Shown one piece after another: positions 12,271 through 21,431 of a stretch of DNA of 64,000 bases. Within the stretch, counting starts at the first letter, position 1. Each line of letters opens with the position of its first letter. The notes beneath the pieces are model-generated. The model had not been told where the DNA came from. It did no database searches and saw nothing but the letters and a program-made list of their open reading frames with translations. This DNA is from Coffea arabica. Its lineage: Eukaryota; Streptophyta; Magnoliopsida; Gentianales; Rubiaceae. The stretch lies in the NCBI RefSeq assembly GCF_036785885.1, contig NC_092326.1, positions 39,766,287-39,830,286 on the forward strand. The letters are read 5' to 3'. A program made the position numbers and the translations under genes.

Positions 12271-13374
12271 AAGATGTATGATTTTGAATTAGTAATGTAA
12301 ATATTTCATATCTATAATGAAATAGATATGTTGTTTGTTATTTACATTTGTTAGCACTGATATATATTTCAATAAATATGTTTCCAAGCATTGGTCGACT
12401 TTCTCATACAAGTGACCACCTCAAACACAACGAGAGCGAGCTAAGATGAGACTAAATTACAGTCTTTGATTAGTTGGCAACTTCGTGTCGCTTATGACTG
12501 TACAATAGAAATGTCGCATTGACCAAGGTCAAGATGAGGTCTAAATAAAGCAGACCAGACATGATATCCCACGATCATGTAAGCTTGGATTATAGTCGAA
12601 TGCGAAATTTGAATGAGATGCTTAGAACAATGAGTTATTAAAGATTTTGGACTAGGTGCTTATGTGAAAGCGCTTGAGTCAAGATTCGTATGGTGGTATA
12701 TTTGAAAAATAAAGACATATGCTCTGTTTATAAAGAGGTATCCACCATAACATGTGATTCATATCACATGTGCTATGACGACCATGGAAGAAAAGTGAGT
12801 GAGTTTTCATTTGGAAAATCACTGCCTCCTCACTTGTATGAGTTCCTTTAATTGTGCCCTATGTGACTTTTGACAATGTTACAAGGTGATAAATAAATGT
12901 TTGCTGCTCTAGCATGTTCCTTATAGTTATGATTGATTCAACCTTTCGGGCATGACTGGGAAAGCCATTTGTGCGTTACCAAGTGACATATGTGCAATAG
13001 GAAGACTGGTTTGATCACACCTTTCACATGTATTCACTGGTCGACCAATTGTATTTACTATTTGAGATGTAATACAATTGTGAATGCATTGTGAAATATG
13101 GATATCAAGTATGACCTTTGAGAGATTGGGTATACTATGATGGTGTGATGAAATGAGTTTGGGGCACAACAAGATAATGTATTCTTGTACTTTCTTTCGG
13201 GTTGAAACCGCTATGTCCTCCCTAACAGGTGTGTAGTTTTTTTTTTGCTCCCAAAATGCAGGTATGCTTATAGGTCGCATGACCCACTTTCCTGTATGAA
13301 GATTATAGTGTTCTTGAAAATAGAGTTTGAGGAGATTTTAGGTGAATTTATCCCATTATGTGCAAGTAAGAGAA

Positions 13375-13825
13375 TGTGGGAAAAATAGGTGGACGCCCAT
13401 GATGGGTTGTCCAACCCGGTTTCTACCTGAAAGTAGAAACAAAACAAAAAAAAAGGTAAAGGAGTAAAAATGTAGCTTTTTCCACCGCCCCACCGAGAAA
13501 TAGAGACCGACAAATGTCTCTATAAGGAAAGAAAGGGAACAGAGACCGACAAAAAAATGTCTATATAAGAATCGAAAGAAGAAGCAAGAAAAACAGAGAG
13601 CTTTCAAGTCCTTCTTCCAGTTTTCTCCTCCTCTAGAAAAATAGAAAAACTAAAAGATATAGCCTAGGATTTGGATTGTGGAAAGTGTGTGATTTCCATT
13701 ATGATTCACACCCAACCAAAAGCACGTGATTCAGCTGGAATATTGAATCCGAAAAATCCGCGACGACCAAAGCTTCGGTGTAAGGTAACCCGATTTTCGA
13801 TTTTGCTCATCTTTGATTTCCAACA
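13375..13825 (+). repeat. 3' LTR of the copia element
   Basis: 451 bp, beginning TGTGGG and ending CCAACA like the 5' LTR. It differs by about 26 bases, one insertion of about 20 bp near 13700, and length changes in the A-rich part. The TATATAAG box is retained near 13561. The target duplication TGGAC follows at once. Confidence 0.95.
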
Positions 13826-13830
13826 TGGAC

Positions 13831-14839
13831 ACTTCCTTTTAATCAATATCACAGGAAAAACAGATGCTATTTTCTAAGAAACTGAAATGCATGCCCTCGT
13901 AAAACTTTGGAACAGACGAATAAAATTGCAGGCTACTTAGCTCTACAGTACAAAAAGCTACACTAGATACAGAACTTTCGACTCGTTTCCTAGGACATAG
14001 ATAGAGTAAAAAAATCATCTAGCTAGCAGTTCAAGATTTCAGAACCGATCGAACCTCTGAAATCTCTCAGCTTCTTGTTAAAGCCATTAGAAATAGGTTA
14101 CGCTATTTCATGGTTAATGGGGGGGGGGGGAATGGAGAAACCCTGTAACTACATTGCTGGTGCGATGCATTTCAGCTGCCATGTAAAGATGCTGGTCAGG
14201 CGGGGCAGTAGGCAACCTTTGGATAGTGAAAGGTGTTATACAGTCCTTGTTTCATATATATGGAACTATGAATTTGTGCAAAGACGATATGATTTGCCCT
14301 TAAATTTGTTTCGGCTATTCTTACACGGGGAGGAGAGAATAAAAGAGATACAAGGTGTTGTTGGAAAGAAAATTGACATTTGAGCAAATTAAAGAAGCTA
14401 TAGAAATTCAGTTTGTTTAATTACTCGTAACAAAATTAGAACGACCTAAGAAATTCAGTTTGTTGAATTTTTTTTTTTTTTTTTTTAATGAGATACCACA
14501 TAATTTAGATCAAAGATGGGAGAAGTCAATGTTTATAGTACATCTGCAATCTAATTTTTCATTCTCTTGAGTTTTTTCCTTTTCTTTTTCTTTTTAAGGT
14601 TCATTCTCCTAAGTTGATTTATTCTAAACTTAATTTTAAATAAAGCTAAATAATAAGGTGTACTTGTTAGTAACGACAGTGGAATAGCTCGTTTTGACAA
14701 ATATTTACAATTCCAACATATAGACGGATTTTTTAGTTTTACATTAATGAACTAGAAGGTAGATTTTACAATTGCTAATTTTTACCAGAGTAACCATATA
14801 TAATGCTTTTTTGGATATGTCCAGCTTCACGATTCGGGA
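13831..14839. other. Intergenic stretch right of the copia element
   Basis: No supported gene. It holds a run of G (about 14120-14130), a run of T (about 14468-14486) and, near 14350-14410, a short block (AAGGTGTTGTTGGAAAG...) that matches 16918-16960. That match is part of the tandem duplication described for 14840-15640. Open frames here show no known motif. Confidence 0.45.
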
Positions 14840-15640
14840 AATCCACCCTATTAAAAAATCTTTCCTATATTTGCTCAATCACCTCTATTTCATTCTTTAG
14901 TGAAACCCTTGATAGGGCACTAGATTCAAAGACTTGTGTGATATGCTTCAAATCATAACATAGCAAGTGATTTACATACTAAATAGAAAAACAGATATTT
15001 AATCCAATCCCAATTCAGCTAAATGAAAGGAGCCCAATTTACTATTACAATATTACAATTTTTTTTTTTAAAAAAAAAAGTTGCCCAATTACATGCCAGA
15101 AATGTTTATCACCCCATGCAAAATTAACTGCAAATCTAATTATCCTTTGATTTTTCTACAGAGGCCTGAGACTGGAACTGCTGGGGCTGGGGCTGTGGCT
15201 GTGGCTGGGGGATTTCTCTGATTTGCTGCACCCTAAAGACATCATCATCCCACAAAGCTTCTTCTCCATCTCCAAAAAATACATGGCCGAAGAGTTCTTC
15301 GAAGGTCATCTTGCTCTGCCACTCCCATACCTGTCGCACCTGCTCCCCATCAAAGGTCCACTGGAAAGACCTTTGACCCCAATCCGTGGGATCCTTCAGC
15401 TTCTCGATCAGTTCATAAGGCAGGGCGACGTGCCAATTCTTGGGCTCCTTTTTCTGGGCTGCTTCTGGCTTCTCCGCTGCCTTCTCATCAGTTGCTTTCT
15501 CCTTTGTTCTTCCCGATGATGTTGCCATTGCATATCCTGAATTACAGTCCATCAAAAAGCTAATGACTGCGTGTTTTTATGGCTAATGCAGGAAATGCAT
15601 GTAACGGTTGCTAATAAATATTGTGTAGCAAACTTGGTAA
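14840..15640 (-). repeat. Tandem-duplicated gene unit, copy 1
   Basis: Matches 18540-19640 in the same orientation. The shared parts are the 3' flank (GGGCACTAGATTCAAAGACT near 14916, partner near 18627), the block just after the stop codon (CATGCCAGAAATGTTTATCACC near 15092), the coding region, and the promoter-side block GGTAACTAAATATTGGAATT near 15640 (partner near 19622). The duplication therefore covered a whole gene with both flanks. Confidence 0.75.
15136..15528 (-). CDS. Small acidic Trp-rich protein of unknown function, copy 1 (130 aa)
   Basis: I do not recognise a named family. The proposed start at 15528 gives MATSSG; the frame is open to an earlier ATG at 15555, but the chosen start aligns with MAASSS in the second copy at 19160-19516. 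Parts in order: a K/E/A-rich, probably disordered N-terminus (residues 1-28); a conserved core of about 75 residues containing KKEPKN, GQRSFQW, QVWEWQS, EEL, HV and WDDDVF; and a Pro-Gln repeat tail (QPQPQPQPQQ). No signal peptide or membrane segment is evident. The core is about 65% identical between the two copies, by hand alignment, while the tails differ. That pattern suggests purifying selection on the core and a real gene. The TATA-like position is degraded compared with copy 2. Confidence 0.7.
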   Translation of the reverse strand: MATSSGRTKEKATDEKAAEKPEAAQKKEPKNWHVALPYELIEKLKDPTDWGQRSFQWTFDGEQVRQVWEWQSKMTFEELFGHVFFGDGEEALWDDDVFRVQQIREIPQPQPQPQPQQFQSQASVEKSKDN

Positions 15641-15991
15641 CTAAATATTGGAATTTAATCAGTTTTCCGTTGGCTAATATATATTATCAGATATTATTAA
15701 TGTTTGCTGACTTAAGTGAAGCAAATCAAACAATGTAACTCTTATTAGAGAGATCTTAGGTGTTGGTTTTCTTTTAAAAAAAGGTGTGGTTAATTTGGAA
15801 AGTGCTTAAATATAGAAGTACACTAATTATGATTGTGTGTATTAACGCGATAAGTTAAAGAGAAAAAAAAAATTTAATATAAGAAATGAAATCCATTGAT
15901 GAGTATTGTAATGGGGACAGTGCAATATATTGTAATGGGGATAATTCCGATAGATGGAATCAGAAATTGTTTTGGCATATTAATCCAGTAC

Positions 15992-16148
15992 CTGAACAAC
16001 ATTATTCCAGCCTCTAGAAATCCAGGAAACTTCCCAATTAGAGGAATTGGAAAAACAGTATCATCAACAAGAGTTCCAATCGCTGAATACTCATCTCGAT
16101 TGTAAACATTTGCCGCAACAATTGGCTTCAAAAAGGCCTTGCTAAGGT
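15992..16148 (-). pseudogene. Orphan exon-like open frame, family unknown
   Basis: On the minus strand a 157-bp open stretch is preceded by AG and followed by GT (CAG|gtactgg), as in a real internal exon. Its frame includes AFLKPIVAANVYNRDEYSA and FPIPLIGKFPGFLEAGIMLF, which read like folded-protein sequence. No partner exons are visible on either side, and nearby frames hit stops. It may be a captured or leftover exon. I could not assign a family. Confidence 0.35.
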
Positions 16149-16352
16149 CTCAGCTCTTAACCAGGAAGCATCACTTGAAGAAATCACATAGGTCGTCCGG
16201 TGTGAAGATCAAGTTACACTTCTAAAATCATGCAAGTAATGTAAGCAAAATGATGCAAGAGTCTAAGGGGGTATTTAAATGATGATCCTTTAAAAATAGG
16301 ACAATTCTGATCACCCATATTACTTGGACTTAGGAGGGGTGCTCTGGTGGAA

Positions 16353-16430
16353 AGCGAAGAATTCAACATGGATACGACAGAAAAAGTGAAGAGCGAAGAA
16401 TTCAACATGGGTACGACAGATAAAGTGAAG
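16353..16430. repeat. Two-copy 39-bp tandem repeat
   Basis: AGCGAAGAATTCAACATGG occurs at 16353 and again at 16392, with the rest of the 39-bp unit nearly identical. Confidence 0.8.
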
Positions 16431-16469
16431 AGTTCGAATAACATAACCGATTATAAGTTAATTAGTTCT

Positions 16470-16895
16470 ATTGAAAAACTCAATGCATATTATGAATTAA
16501 TCTTGTGAGAATAGTATATTGAACAAGACATCACATAGGCTCTAGCTGTATTTCTATTTTGGTAAAATAACTGAAGATAAAATGTAAAAAAATGAGTACA
16601 GGATTATACATATTTCCAGCCTTTGATTTGATTAGAAAGGTGGGCATAGATGACCTATATTTCCTTTATCTACTTTCTTGTTTCATGTTTATTTCCTAAT
16701 AGCGAAGTATATTTACATCCATGTCTCATTTACAAGCAAAGAAAAGCAGCTTATAAAAACTTTGAAAAAAAAAAACCTAGAAACTTTGAAGGAAAACATA
16801 ACAAAGTAAACGTTTTGAGTTTATATGCTTAAAATGCTACTGAGTCTTGAAATTATGTGCTGTTTTATCTATTATTGAACCAAGTTTTGTTATGC
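16470..16895. repeat. Dispersed duplicate segment, copy 2 (partner at 5290-6110)
   Basis: Same order of matching blocks as 5290-6110, followed at 16918-16960 by a block shared with 14350-14410. It marks the left part of the second tandem unit. Confidence 0.55.
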
Positions 16896-17168
16896 TCGGT
16901 TTTGTTGGAAGAGACAAAAGGTGTTGTTGGGACGCGAACAAATTAAACGAACTATAGGCACTAAAACACTTCCTTAAAGAAATAAAAAACACAAAATCAA
17001 ACACAAAATTGGCACAGTTGATAATTGTGATTACTTTTCCTCTTTACTCTTAATCCTGTTTCGATCGAAAGATTTAACCATATGACAATTGCAAATATTG
17101 TATATAATCTTGGTATTTAATATTACGTTGGCCTTTTGATGCCATTTTGTTTGGTTTTATATTATCTT

Positions 17169-17975
17169 GGGATAATTTCAGAAACCTCCCCTGAGGTTTC
17201 TGACAATTTCACTAAGCTCCCCTGAGATTTGAAAAATTACACATACCTCCCTTGATTTGATAGTTTTAGTAACAAAACCTTAAAATAATATTTACTTGGT
17301 CAAATTTTGAAATGAATATCCAAAAATGCCCTTGTGTTATGAGATTTAATTTATTTTTCTATAGAATTATAAGATTATCTAATGTAATTATAAGGAAAAA
17401 AGTGCTGAAATTTTCATGTCCATACCTACTATTTGATAAACAATAATAATAATAATTTTATCACTATGATAGGATATTTGATAGTATTTTGTTATAGATT
17501 TAGATTTATAAGATAGAAAATAAAATGTTGAAATAATTGATTCAGTGTTTATGAATTTTTTTGAGTAGCGGGATTATCATAATTTATTAGTGATTTTGGG
17601 CAATTTCTTTTTGATTTATTGTTAATTTTAATACTAAAAATTAGAAAACAAAGATTAGCAAAAAACATCGGATTACGTATAAAGTTAACTCATAAAAAAT
17701 TTTTTAGTTCGACATTTGGTTACAATAGAAACTAGAGATAATAGTGGTAATTTTATAATTTTATTGGCAAATACTTAAAATAAGAAGGAAAAAGAATGAA
17801 ATATAATTTTAAAATCATTCTAAGTGTAAGAATACCAAACAAGGGAATTTCATTAAAATATTTAAGGGTAGTATTATCATTTTAAATGACAAGAGAGATA
17901 TGTGTAATTTTCCAATCCTCAAGGGAGCTTAGTAAAATTGTCAGAAATCTCAGTGGAGGTTTCTAAAATTATCCC
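17169..17975. mobile_element. Mutator-like non-autonomous element (807 bp)
   Basis: The first roughly 90 bp (GGGATAATTTCAGAAACCTC...) are the inverted complement of the last roughly 90 bp (ending ...TTTCTAAAATTATCCC). The repeats share the terms TCTGACAATTT, AAGCTCCC and AAAATTACACATA. The flanks carry a 9-bp target duplication with one mismatch: TATTATCTT (17160-17168) and TATCATCTT (17976-17984). Long inverted repeats plus a 9-bp duplication define Mutator-like elements. The AT-rich interior holds no transposase frame. It sits inside the second tandem unit. Confidence 0.85.
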
Positions 17976-19159
17976 TATCATCTTTTATTCGCCAAAACTT
18001 TTGTGCTCTTAATTTTTACCTCACAATATGGTACCTCCAGGCATAGTACCTTTTAATTTTTAAATAGGATAACAGTTAAATAAAACCCGACATGAGAACC
18101 TTTAATATCTGGTGCATAATTAGACAAGGGGAAAAAAAAAAAAAGAAGACTGTAGGCCATTTGGTTCTTGAATAATGAGGATTTTCCCTTTAATATTTGG
18201 TGAATAATAATTAATTGAGTTGGGATTTGACATGAAGAAATTAAGCATTTGTTTGCTTTAAAAGACAAAAAGTGAGACGACATACCAATGCTCAAAGCAT
18301 TGTTTCCATTTGATACTAATCAACCAAATTATTTTTGGCTGGTCACAATCTTGCCAACCCTGCTTTACTCTCGCATGAGAAAGTAGCTATTTAAAATTCC
18401 GACCTAAATCTCGCAATAATATCTAGATTTAAAGAGTTAATTAGCATATGTGGTAATTGAAAGTCTCATAATAATATTTGGACTTGAAATAATTAATCAG
18501 CCGATGTGACAATTGGAAGCATGCACAGATGTTTATAACGAAGCTTTACTAAATTAATCTACCCTATCAACAACCTTTCCCATATTTTCTCAATTACATT
18601 TTTTCCCTTCTCCAATAAAAACTTGTAGGGCACTAAATTCAAAGACTAGTGTACAATGTAAAATGGTTTAAATCATGAAAGGCCTGATCATTTCAAACTA
18701 AATAAAAAAAATACAAACGTAATTGAATCCCAATCTAGCCAAATGAAAGGTAAATTAAAGAAAAAAAAAAAAAAAAGAGAACAAAAGGAGGGTAAAATTT
18801 TCTCCAATGAAATACTTTAACTAGAAGGTAAATTTTGTCATTGCGGAGCTTTACCATAGTAGCTTATAGAAGAACTCCTATATGAAATTTTCACCATTCT
18901 GAAAATCTCCCCTATCATGAACAGTCTTTCCTACATTTTCTCGACTCCATTTTCTCCCTTCTTTAATGAACAAAACCTTTCGAAATGCTCTAAATTGAAA
19001 AATGCCAAATTATTTGTTTTGTTTTTTAAAGATACAGGAATCATCTACTTCATTCCCCAATTCAGCTAAAAGGAAAATTAGTACAACCCAAAAAAAAAAA
19101 AAAAAAAGTGCCCAATTTACGTGCCAGAAATTTTTACATCCCCATGCAAAAGTTCTAAC

Positions 19160-19516
19160 CTAATTATCCTTGAATTTCTCTACAGAGACCTGTGGCTGGG
19201 GCTGGGAAATTTCTTTGTTTTGCTGCACACCAAAGACATCATCATCCCACACAACTTCTTCTCCTTCTCCATAAATTACATGGCTCAAGAGTTCTTGAAA
19301 ACTCATCTCGCTTTGCCACTCCCATACCTGCTGCAGCTGCTTCTCATCATAGGCCCACTGGAAAGATCTTTGACCTGAATCCTTTGTATTCTTGAGCTTC
19401 TCAATTATCTCATGCGGTTGGGCAACATGCAAATTCTTGGGCTCCTTCTTCTGACCTGCTCCTGGCTTCTCCACTGCCTTCTCCATTATCCTCTGCGATG
19501 AAGATGATGCCGCCAT
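19160..19516 (-). CDS. Small acidic Trp-rich protein of unknown function, copy 2 (118 aa)
   Basis: Paralogue of the gene at 15136-15528. The start at 19516 (MAASSSSQR) matches the start of copy 1; the frame is open upstream to 19570, but that part is not conserved. The core keeps QKKEPKN, GQRSFQW, QVWEWQSEM, QEL, HV and WDDDVFGVQQ. The Pro-Gln tail is shorter (QPQPQ). A clean TATA box (TATAAATAG on the minus strand, 19628-19637) lies about 115 bases upstream of the ATG, so this copy looks more likely to be expressed. The function is unknown. The acidic charge and conserved tryptophans suggest a compact interaction domain, which is inference only. Confidence 0.72.
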   Translation of the reverse strand: MAASSSSQRIMEKAVEKPGAGQKKEPKNLHVAQPHEIIEKLKNTKDSGQRSFQWAYDEKQLQQVWEWQSEMSFQELLSHVIYGEGEEVVWDDDVFGVQQNKEISQPQPQVSVEKFKDN

Positions 19517-19627
19517 TAATTGCACAGCTTCTGAATCTAACAAGAAGCTAATACATATGCTGATACGCATGTGGCATGATGTACATGTGTGGGAATCTTA
19601 TAAATACAGTGTGGCAGAATTGGTAAC

Positions 19628-19637
19628 TATTTATAGG
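19628..19637 (-). promoter_or_regulatory. TATA box of small-protein gene copy 2
   Basis: Minus-strand CCTATAAATAG, placed suitably for a start codon at 19516. The matching place in copy 1 reads AATATTTAG and has lost the consensus. Confidence 0.55.
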
Positions 19638-19848
19638 AATTTAACTAGTTTTCCTTTTATGACGGATTTTTGTTAATGGTATAGGACCATTTAGTGTTTA
19701 GCAAGTGAAGCTAGCAAATTAACGATGGACGTGGTCAACATGCATATGATCTTGTTAACGTTTTGGTAAGTAAAATAAGCAAATCAGATCATGTGCTAGT
19801 GTAAAAATATCAGTCAGTCAGTGTATAAAAAGTTAATTCATTAACAAT

Positions 19849-20108
19849 CAGTGGCCATCACCTCTCCTGGTGGGGTGGGAGGTCAGGGGTTCAACTCTTG
19901 CCTCCCACCAAATTGTCTGCCTTTCATGGGCAACTCGGTTGATCTCAGCAAGCCTCCTTAGGAGCTGGTGTCCAGTGCCCGCAAAGGTCTGAGTCCTGTG
20001 ATTATCGTGTTCGGGGGGATGAGACCTCTTCTCCTGGGTCGGAGTGGGATTAGTCGGGCCCCGTAAGGATTGACCCAGACACCCACTCTGTCAGCAAAAA
20101 AAAAAAAA
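19849..20108 (+). mobile_element. tRNA-derived SINE with poly(A) tail
   Basis: About 260 bp. It contains a Pol III B-box-like sequence (GGGGTTCAACTC near 19887) and a 3' body with GGGATTAGTCGGG and GACCCAGACACCC, close to the end of widespread angiosperm SINE families. A 13-base A tail follows at 20096-20108. The A box is weak, and I could not find matching target duplications, so the left end is approximate. SINEs move using LINE-encoded proteins; this copy encodes nothing. Confidence 0.75.
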
Positions 20109-20908
20109 CCTTCAATTGAGATTTTTTTTTTCATTTAAATTTCCTTTTTGTGACGACGTTGAGGAGTTGTCCCCAATTCCTTGGTGTGAAACTCTACCAT
20201 ACGATTTCTATATTTTTTTTTCTAAAAATGAGGTGCTTTTTGGGAGGGAGGAGGGATTAAATTTGTAACACATTTACATGTGAGATTATCTTTGTAAAAG
20301 TTTCAAATATTGATTCCAACCTTTTCTTGTATTCATGAAGAACCTAGGGTACTACAAATTTAAATAACTTTTAAATGTGATTTCAATCACTCTACTATTT
20401 GAATGTGCTGGTGATATATTGTCCAATATGTGGAGATGTACAAATTTTAAGTCAAAGCTATTAATAAGCAAACAATTTTTTTTCAATATCAAGTGTATAA
20501 ATGCATTTATATGAACTTCTTCTTTAGCTTTAGTTTTTTTTTTTTTTGTTGCTGCTACAGTTGCAATTTTAAATGGCAACTTATACAGCTTTTGTTCAAA
20601 GGAATTCCGCCTGATCTAAGGGAGGAAAACGAATCAAAGAAAAGGACAAGCCAAATTTGAAACATTAAGCACCAAGCCTATGCATCACCTAAAACAAGAA
20701 ACTCGTATAATGTCTCAAATCTCAAACAAACTTTAATCTTTTTCAATCTGGTGGCAGGGATGTGATGAAGTAGATAGGGAGCTTATCTTCATAATAAAGT
20801 TCTACAAATACACTCTCAACCACGGAAATGATACTAGACTTTAAACTAGTGAACAACTATGAAGAGGTACTAAAAATGGTGAACAAAATATACAGTAAAA
20901 GAGCACAA

Positions 20909-21423
20909 CAGGGCTGATGGCGAGTCAAGCAACTCCTGAGCGGCTAGGTCAAATACTCGGACTCGGATTAATCAAGTTTGAGCTCGAGTTTGACTTACTT
21001 GACAAAGATAACAAGTTGAGTTTGAGCATTGTTTTGTGCTATTCGAGTGCTCGTCGAGTGACTCGACTATTTATTATTATTTATATAATAAATTAATTAT
21101 AAATATGAAATGACCAATTAGGGTTTATAATTTAGATAAATTACACGATGTCTTGTATACTTTGTAAAATTTTTTAAATGGCAAAAAGGTAATATTGTAA
21201 TCATATAAAAATTACTTTCAAGTTCGGACGAGCTTGAATCGAGCTCGTTAAAACTCGTTACTTTTATTGAGTTTTAACAAGTCGAGCTCGAACAATATCA
21301 CAACTACATCGAGTCGATCTCGAATTTAGGTGTCATTGCTCGATCGAACTCGAATAGTACCCTTATTCTTCGAGCACGAGCTTGAATTAAATGCTACTCG
21401 AGCTCGATTTGAGGGCACCCTTA
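20909..21423. mobile_element. hAT-like non-autonomous element (515 bp), CTCGAG-rich
   Basis: Flanked by a perfect 8-bp target duplication, GAGCACAA (20901-20908 and 21424-21431), as produced by hAT transposases. The ends are short imperfect inverted repeats (CAGGGCTG on the left; complement of CACCCTTA on the right). The body is full of GAGCTCGA and CTCGAG palindromes, which would fold strongly. No coding frame. A related but more decayed copy lies at 27537-27979. Confidence 0.85.
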
Positions 21424-21431
21424 GAGCACAA

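Larger units (their letters stand above)
6649..13825 (+). mobile_element. Full-length, broken Ty1/copia LTR retrotransposon
   Basis: About 7.18 kb, bounded by two direct long terminal repeats that begin TGTGGG and end CCAACA. It is flanked by a perfect 5-bp target duplication, TGGAC (6644-6648 and 13826-13830). The internal order is gag, CCHC zinc knuckle, protease, integrase, reverse transcriptase, RNase H, and integrase before reverse transcriptase defines copia. The coding part carries several breaks, so the copy is a fossil. A hand alignment of the two LTRs gives about 26 base differences over some 415 aligned bases (about 6%). At usual plant rates this suggests insertion a few million years ago, as a rough estimate only. 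It split the left copy of a local tandem duplication. Confidence 0.95.
18540..19640 (-). repeat. Tandem-duplicated gene unit, copy 2, with a doubled 3' flank
   Basis: Partner of 14840-15640. The 3' flank block (CCTATCA...CTTTCC...TTTTCTC...) is present twice here, at about 18560-18760 and about 18900-19080. The 3' side was therefore duplicated once more inside this copy. Confidence 0.7.

Noticed and set aside
12927-13280. 117-codon minus-strand frame inside the copia tail
   Set aside because: It lies antisense in the element's non-coding tail and shows no domain.
14075-14383. 102-codon frame spanning a poly-G run
   Set aside because: It depends on a homopolymer of uncertain length and has no recognisable motif.
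19849-19900. Functional tRNA gene
   Set aside because: Only a B-box-like part is present, with no cloverleaf or anticodon arm; it is the head of a SINE.
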